A model generated the notes under the pieces. It ran no database searches, was not told the DNA's origin, and saw only the letters and a program-made list of their open reading frames with translations. From positions 1 through 9,272 of the forward strand of contig DJPI01000025.1 in the NCBI GenBank assembly GCA_002438505.1: DNA of 9,272 nucleotides. The letters are read 5' to 3'. A program made the position numbers and the translations under genes. The stretch is from Ruminococcaceae bacterium UBA6416. GTDB lineage: Bacteria; Bacillota; Clostridia; Oscillospirales; Acutalibacteraceae. This document shows positions 5,677-9,272 of the stretch, piece by piece; within the stretch, counting starts at the first letter, position 1, and each line of letters begins with the position of its first letter.

Positions 5677-6967
5677 TTTTCAGCATAACGATAACCGAAA
5701 AGACCCCGTCTTCCTGCTCAAAAGAAACTGTGCCGTCATATTTTTCCGCAATCTCTTTCACGCTTTGAAGCCCGAAACCGTGGATTTCCTTGTTTCTTTT
5801 CGTTGTGAATATCTCGTTGTTCCGAATCTTAATCTTTTCACTTGTTGCGTTGCTGATTTGTACACTTAAATATCCCTGTTTTTGGTTGGCAGAAAGCGAA
5901 ATAAATCTATCGCTCTTCGGCATTTTTTCATTTGCTTCAATAGCATTATCTAAAAGATTTCCTAATACTACGCAAAAATCCAAAGACTTGAGCGACAGCT
6001 TTTTCGGAATACATATGCGATGTGTAAACCGAATGTTTTCTTCTTTCATCTTTTGCATTTTTGCCGTTATCAATGCGTCAATTGAATCAATACCTGTAAA
6101 AGTCATTGCCGACACCGATAAAAGTTGATCGGTAATTTTTTTCAACTCTTCCGTTCCTGCCGGAGGATTGTTTTTCATAAGCTCTTCAAGCGCGAAAAGT
6201 TGATTTTTCAAATCGTGCATCGTTTTGTTTGAAAGCCGTTGTTTTTCGGCAAGCTCTTGATAATAATCTGATTTGTTTTGAATTTGCTGTTGCAAAAGCA
6301 TAGCCTTGCTTCTGTTCTCCGCTTCTTTGATCTGTGACTCAAACAAATAAAACAGTAAAACATTAGATACGATTAAGGCAATAACCGATACCGCCGCAAT
6401 TCTCATCAAGGATACATCTTTCGTTCGGTACATATATTCACTCATTACGTATGCAACAAGAAATGTAGCAATCGGCATAGTAACCAGCGGAATAAAAAGC
6501 CAAACAGATATTTTTGTTTCCGAACGAATACTAAAGTATCCGAAAAGTTTAATCAGCACAAACATGAAAAGCTTTGAAATCAAAACGCCTTGAATATAAA
6601 AGAATAAATTGCTTCTGAGTTCTTCAACTGTTGAGTGTGACATCACTGTCAGCAACATACCGATAAGCATTTCGGAAAGAATCAACAAAACAACTAAAAT
6701 TGCTGAAAAGACAATGCGTTTCGGTATACTTAGCTTATACAAAAACGAAATAACAAAAATTGAAGCAATCATCACAATCGTTGTTAATGCCTGAACATTT
6801 ATAAAAATAATTGCCACAGAATTTACAATCGTCAGTACACTGCATACGGAAAAAATTTTCCACGGTTGGTTTTTTTGGCCGGTAGAAATTGTTTTAAAAT
6901 AATCTACAGTTAATAAAAGTTCAAGAACTATACTGATTATATTTACCGCATTATAAAAAAGATTCAT
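5669..6967 (-). CDS. agrC: AgrC-like sensor histidine kinase (HPK10 type)
   Basis: This complete 432-residue membrane kinase would sense a processed peptide outside the cell and phosphorylate the LytTR regulator encoded just upstream. Residues 1-210 carry about seven hydrophobic segments (roughly 5-22, 37-57, 60-77, 84-108, 119-143, 154-176, 186-209). A linker helix (SQIKEAENRSKAMLLQQQ) leads to the dimerisation helix with the phosphorylated His251 in TMHDLKNQL. The GHKL ATPase part has the N-box GNLLDNAIEA (336-345) and the G-box HGFGLQSV (396-403), and ends FSVIVMLKNS. This architecture is that of AgrC and related quorum-sensing kinases, at the usual length. ATG 6967 overlaps the regulator stop by ATGA, so the two are translationally coupled. 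All catalytic residues look intact. The cognate peptide gene (agrD) is not in the window and the neighbouring agrB is truncated, so the kinase appears orphaned. Confidence 0.88.
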   Translation of the reverse strand: MNLFYNAVNIISIVLELLLTVDYFKTISTGQKNQPWKIFSVCSVLTIVNSVAIIFINVQALTTIVMIASIFVISFLYKLSIPKRIVFSAILVVLLILSEMLIGMLLTVMSHSTVEELRSNLFFYIQGVLISKLFMFVLIKLFGYFSIRSETKISVWLFIPLVTMPIATFLVAYVMSEYMYRTKDVSLMRIAAVSVIALIVSNVLLFYLFESQIKEAENRSKAMLLQQQIQNKSDYYQELAEKQRLSNKTMHDLKNQLFALEELMKNNPPAGTEELKKITDQLLSVSAMTFTGIDSIDALITAKMQKMKEENIRFTHRICIPKKLSLKSLDFCVVLGNLLDNAIEANEKMPKSDRFISLSANQKQGYLSVQISNATSEKIKIRNNEIFTTKRNKEIHGFGLQSVKEIAEKYDGTVSFEQEDGVFSVIVMLKNS

Positions 6968-7461
6968 AATGAAATTCCCGCCAAATGAAGATTAAAAGCC
7001 TGCATCAAGCCTTGCTTGTACTGTCTGCTTATCGGTATGGTTACACCGTTATCAAGCACAACTGACTTTTTGTCAATTCTTTTTATTTTACTTAAGTTTA
7101 TCAAAAATCCCTGATGACATCTTGAAAAGCCATAAGATTTCAGCTTTTCACACTCATCCTGCAACTTTCCGACACATTCATAGCCCTGATTTTCTTCATG
7201 GATAAACAAATGTCTGTTATATGCTTCAATAAAATAAATATCTTTATACTCAACAACGTGATTGGTATCACGCCATTTAATTACATACTGCTTATGCATA
7301 GAGTGAAGTGTATTTAACGCTCTTTCAAAATCTTTTTTAAAATCGTCATCATTAAGGGGTTTAACAAGAAACTGAAATGCGCCGAGTCTGAATGAATCGG
7401 GAACATAATTGACATAGCTTGTAATAAAAAAAATAATTACATTTTTGTTTTTTGGCGAATA
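6964..7461 (-). pseudogene. AgrA-like LytTR response regulator, 5'-truncated
   Basis: The frame ends with TGA at 6964-6966 and stays open upstream to a stop at 7464-7462. The part after ATG 7299 (MHKQYVIKWRDTNHVVEYKD...) is a full LytTR DNA-binding domain, with IYFIEAYNRHLFIH, GFSRCHQGFLINLSKIKRID and PISRQYKQGLMQAF. Upstream of that ATG the same frame still encodes the second half of a receiver domain: KNKNVIIFFITSYVNYVPD (conserved Thr/Ser of beta-4) and FRLGAFQFLVKPLNDDDF (conserved Lys-Pro of beta-5). The first half, including the phosphoacceptor Asp, is missing because the frame runs into the truncated hydrolase near 7450. ATG 7299 is therefore internal and lacks a good ribosome binding site. 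If translated from there it would be a free LytTR domain that AgrC cannot switch. Confidence 0.8.
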
Positions 7462-7834
7462 TCATATGTAACATCATGCAGCGCGTGCCCTTTCCAATTT
7501 GGGCAAACTGTCCGCCGTCAAAGAAAGCGTGCTCCACGGGCAGCTTCGTCTGCATCAGAAATGCCATGGCAAGGTCTGCGCCGATGGAGGAGGCAACCAC
7601 CATCGCCAGCCGCTCCACGCCCTGTCGATGCAGAAAATCCTCCACCTGCCGTATTTCGTCCGCTTTGCTGACATATTTCTGTCCCGTGCAGTAAACGGTG
7701 GAGGTTGGAAGAATGCAGAAATACCGATCCTGCAAATACCTCGCAACCGGTTCGCTGCTCGCTCCTGTCACGCCCATTGCATGAAAAAACAGCACAGCAG
7801 GATTTTTCTTGTTGCCGAATGTTTGAAACAGCAT
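7361..7834 (-). pseudogene. alpha/beta hydrolase, C-terminally truncated
   Basis: The gene starts at ATG 7834, with GAGGCG about 7 bases upstream and 10 bases after the preceding gene, so it closes the metal-transport operon. Residues 1-~128 look like a normal small alpha/beta hydrolase: beta-strand and oxyanion loop AVLFFHAMGVTGAS (13-26), nucleophile elbow VVASSIGAD with Ser83 in a variant A-x-S-x-G, and FFDGGQFAQIGKGTR. From about 7450 (after HMIFAKK) the frame translates out-of-frame DNA of the truncated AgrA-like regulator (NYFFYYKLCQLCSRF...) and stops at 7361. The acid and catalytic His that should follow are lost, so the product cannot be an active hydrolase. Substrate of the family member unknown. 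The break defines the right edge of the AT-rich block. Confidence 0.75.
7455..7462 (+). repeat. right copy of direct repeat GCGAATAT
   Basis: This copy sits on the hydrolase/regulator junction and matches 1243-1250. If both flanks were joined through it, the hydrolase frame (HMIFA) would continue in frame into the minus-strand start region (ICEYHKS). This is consistent with one ancestral site split by the island but not proof. Confidence 0.25.
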
Positions 7835-7844
7835 TTCTATCGCC

Positions 7845-8339
7845 TCAGCTTTCCGTAAAAAGCATCATAATTGCCGCCAGCACTGCCGAAATAACCGCCA
7901 TTCCCACCGTGCCGAACAACCACTTTTTCTTTTTGTCCTTTATTGTGATATACGGCTTTAAGTCCTCGGTACCCGGAATTGACCACGCCTTCGTGTGACC
8001 GACCCAGAGTTCGTCGACAAGAAAACGATCCATCAGATTCATCACTGACAAAATAACGAGCAGCTGCCAGAAGCCTGCGAAAAATCCTCTTGCACCATTC
8101 AACGCATAGACGCAGACAAGCACATATGCAATATAGCCGGGAACGCAGACGGCTTTGAAAATCAAAGCGTTTCGCTTTGTTTTCTCATGTGTTGAAAGTC
8201 CAAGTTTTACACACCTGCTCTGAACCTCAGGGCTGTAAAGATGTACCATACCCACTGCGCCCTTGCGGATACCGATGGCGCAAACCAAAATAAGCAGAAC
8301 GCCCAGTCCTATGCCTTCCAAAAATACTTGTAAAATCAT
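7845..8339 (-). CDS. four-helix membrane protein of unknown function
   Basis: This is a complete 164-residue protein. Two adjacent ATGs (8342 and 8339) follow AAGGAGG at 8351-8345. The second, giving MILQVFLEGIG, has the better 5-base spacing and is chosen. The ribosome binding site overlaps the ZIP stop codon (8352-8350), so the two are coupled. Four hydrophobic segments are visible: VFLEGIGLGVLLILVCAIGI, AVCVPGYIAYVLVCVYAL, FFAGFWQLLVILSVMNLMD and LFGTVGMAVISAVLAAIMML. A conserved-looking soluble stretch between helices 3 and 4 (DELWVGHTKAWSIPGTEDL then KPYITIKDKKKK) is the most distinctive part. I remember similar clostridial membrane proteins but no characterised function. Its position between a ZIP transporter and a hydrolase suggests an accessory envelope role; that is inference. 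Confidence 0.8.
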   Translation of the reverse strand: MILQVFLEGIGLGVLLILVCAIGIRKGAVGMVHLYSPEVQSRCVKLGLSTHEKTKRNALIFKAVCVPGYIAYVLVCVYALNGARGFFAGFWQLLVILSVMNLMDRFLVDELWVGHTKAWSIPGTEDLKPYITIKDKKKKWLFGTVGMAVISAVLAAIMMLFTES

Positions 8340-8349
8340 CATTACCTCC

Positions 8350-9126
8350 TTATCCCAAAGCCACATCTAAAGTCATCATAACGCTGAAGCCAACCGCAAA
8401 GAACACTGTTCCAAGATTCGAGTGCCGCCCCTGCGACATTTCGGGGATCAGCTCTTCAACGACTACATAGAGCATAGCGCCGGCTGCGAAGCTCAAAAGA
8501 TATGGCAGTGCAGGAATGATGAACTGTGCGGCGATTATCGTCAGCACTGCTCCGATCGGCTCCACCACACCGGAAAGAATGCCGTTGAGAAATGCCTTGC
8601 CTTTCTTTTCTCCTTCAGCGCGGAGCGGCATTGAAATAATTGCTCCCTCGGGAAAATTCTGAATCGCTATGCCGAGGGACAGGGCAAGTGCGCTTGCCGC
8701 AGTGATTTGCGTGTTGCCCGCAAGAAAACCGGCATACATCACGCCGACTGCCATTCCCTCCGGAATGTTGTGCAGTGTGACCGCTAACACCATCATAGTC
8801 GTGCGACCAAGTTTGGTTTTCGGTCCCTCGGCCCGATCACTGCCAACATGAAGATGCGGGATTAGATGGTCAAGGGCAAGCAAAAACAGCACGCCAATCC
8901 AAAAGCCGATAAAAGCAGGAAGAAATGAGAGCTTTCCCATATTTTCAGACTGCTCTATCGCAGGAATCAGCAGACTCCAAATCGAAGCCGCCACCATTAC
9001 TCCGGCGGCAAAGCCGACAAGAGACCGCTGCACCAAATCGCCAAGCGACTTTTTCATAAAGAATACGCAGGCTGCACCCAACGCTGTGCCGAGAAAGGGA
9101 ATCAGTATCCCGAGAAAGGTTTCCAT
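8350..9126 (-). CDS. ZIP family metal transporter (GufA/ZupT-like)
   Basis: This complete 258-residue inner-membrane protein is expected to import divalent metals such as Zn2+ (also Fe2+ or Mn2+ in relatives). It has eight or so hydrophobic helices and the two metal-binding helices of the family: VTLHNIPEGMAVGV (HNIPEG at 119-124) and IAIQNFPEGAIIS (QNFPEG at 156-161). A later VVVEELIPEM (about 221-230) supplies further acidic ligands. A His-containing loop, DHLIPHLHVGSD (86-97), lies between helices 3 and 4 as in many ZIPs. I start at ATG 9126 because AGGCGGTGAG lies 4 bases upstream; a GTG at 9156 extends the frame but overlaps the end of the upstream gene. It begins 26 bases after the upstream Cys-rich gene and ends 10 bases before the next start, forming a tight operon. 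Metal specificity cannot be read from the sequence. Confidence 0.95.
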   Translation of the reverse strand: METFLGILIPFLGTALGAACVFFMKKSLGDLVQRSLVGFAAGVMVAASIWSLLIPAIEQSENMGKLSFLPAFIGFWIGVLFLLALDHLIPHLHVGSDRAEGPKTKLGRTTMMVLAVTLHNIPEGMAVGVMYAGFLAGNTQITAASALALSLGIAIQNFPEGAIISMPLRAEGEKKGKAFLNGILSGVVEPIGAVLTIIAAQFIIPALPYLLSFAAGAMLYVVVEELIPEMSQGRHSNLGTVFFAVGFSVMMTLDVALG

Positions 9127-9152
9127 TTGTCTCACCGCCTTTGCGCTGATTG

Positions 9153-9272
9153 TCACTTGTTTCGCCGGAATCCTGCCTCATCCCGGTATTCGGGATGTTC
9201 CTTTGCATACGGATCCTGATCGCCGCAGATGGTATAGCTGCACCGGCAGCCGTCCACGCAAGTGGTCGTCCG
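9153..9272 (-). CDS. Cys-rich protein, C-terminal end (5' end outside the window)
   Basis: The minus-strand frame is open from the window edge to TGA at 9155-9153, giving 39 residues: RTTTCVDGCRCSYTICGDQD followed by PYAKEHPEYRDEAGFRRNK. Four Cys in C-x3-C-x-C-x4-C spacing suggest a metal site or Fe-S cluster, which would fit an operon with a ZIP transporter 26 bases downstream. I do not recognise the family, and the piece is too short to assign. Its status as a gene rests on the operon position, high GC and non-random motif. Confidence 0.5.
   Translation of the reverse strand, partial: RTTTCVDGCRCSYTICGDQDPYAKEHPEYRDEAGFRRNK

Noticed and set aside
5660..6128. Two plus-strand frames opposite agrC
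   Set aside because: They are shadows of the histidine kinase coding strand and lack start signals.
7452..7858. Plus-strand frames opposite the hydrolase
   Set aside because: They are antisense to recognisable hydrolase motifs (HAMG, ASSIG); no independent support.
8945..9208. Minus-strand 87-residue frame overlapping the ZIP start
   Set aside because: It is out of frame with both the ZIP gene and the Cys-rich tail, each of which has family-like or motif support.
1..9272. CRISPR array, tRNA, rRNA, transposase or integrase
   Set aside because: No regularly spaced repeats, cloverleaf-like sequences or DDE/recombinase motifs were seen on either strand.

Overview
The window looks like chromosomal or integrated-element DNA from a low-to-moderate GC Gram-positive, most likely a gut-type Clostridia (Bacillota). 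The reasons are strong AGGAGG-type ribosome binding sites, an Agr-type quorum-sensing locus (AgrB/AgrC/LytTR regulator), DUF1003 and ZIP genes in their Firmicutes form, and remnants of a clostridial type III restriction-modification cluster. No rRNA, tRNA, CRISPR array or intact transposase is visible. Genus cannot be assigned by reading.

Layout. Positions 1-348 (+) hold the 3' part of a DUF1003 membrane protein. Positions 349-1274 are a patchwork of gene ends: the N-terminus of an XRE-type helix-turn-helix protein (551-733), a strong stem-loop (764-799), the C-terminus of a DUF4391 protein (802-1107), the first ~25 codons of a type III-like DNA methyltransferase (1108-1230), and on the minus strand the ribosome binding site plus ~25 codons of an unrecognised gene (1274 down to ~1200). 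Positions ~1240-7450 form a visibly more AT-rich block (single lines I counted gave 32-37% GC, against roughly 43-50% in the flanks), all on the minus strand. In transcriptional order it contains a 5'-truncated LytTR response regulator (agrA-like), an intact AgrC-like histidine kinase, a truncated agrB, the 3' remnant of a Ser/Asn-rich presumed secreted protein, an ABC-2 permease fused to an M1-peptidase-like domain (frameshifted), an ABC ATPase (intact), a second permease (frameshifted), and a terminator. Positions 7450-9272, also minus strand, hold a tight metal-transport operon: the C-terminal end of a Cys-rich protein, a complete ZIP family metal transporter, a complete four-helix membrane protein, and an alpha/beta hydrolase cut off where the AT-rich block begins.

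How it fits together. The original AT-rich block probably encoded peptide quorum sensing (AgrB processing an AgrD peptide, AgrC sensing it, the LytTR regulator switching promoters) controlling a small exported protein and a three-part ABC exporter or immunity system. In this copy the circuit is broken. The regulator lacks its phosphoacceptor half, AgrB stops just before its catalytic His/Cys region, no agrD is visible, and both permeases carry small indels in short repeats. Only the AgrC-like kinase and the ABC ATPase read as full length. A perfect match to the staphylococcal AgrA half-site, placed upstream of the agrB -10 box, is the most suggestive regulatory trace. The main interest is a decaying quorum-sensing/ABC island next to a decayed defence locus, with several abrupt gene-to-gene junctions. 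Real deletions versus assembly chimerism must be separated before the junctions are interpreted.
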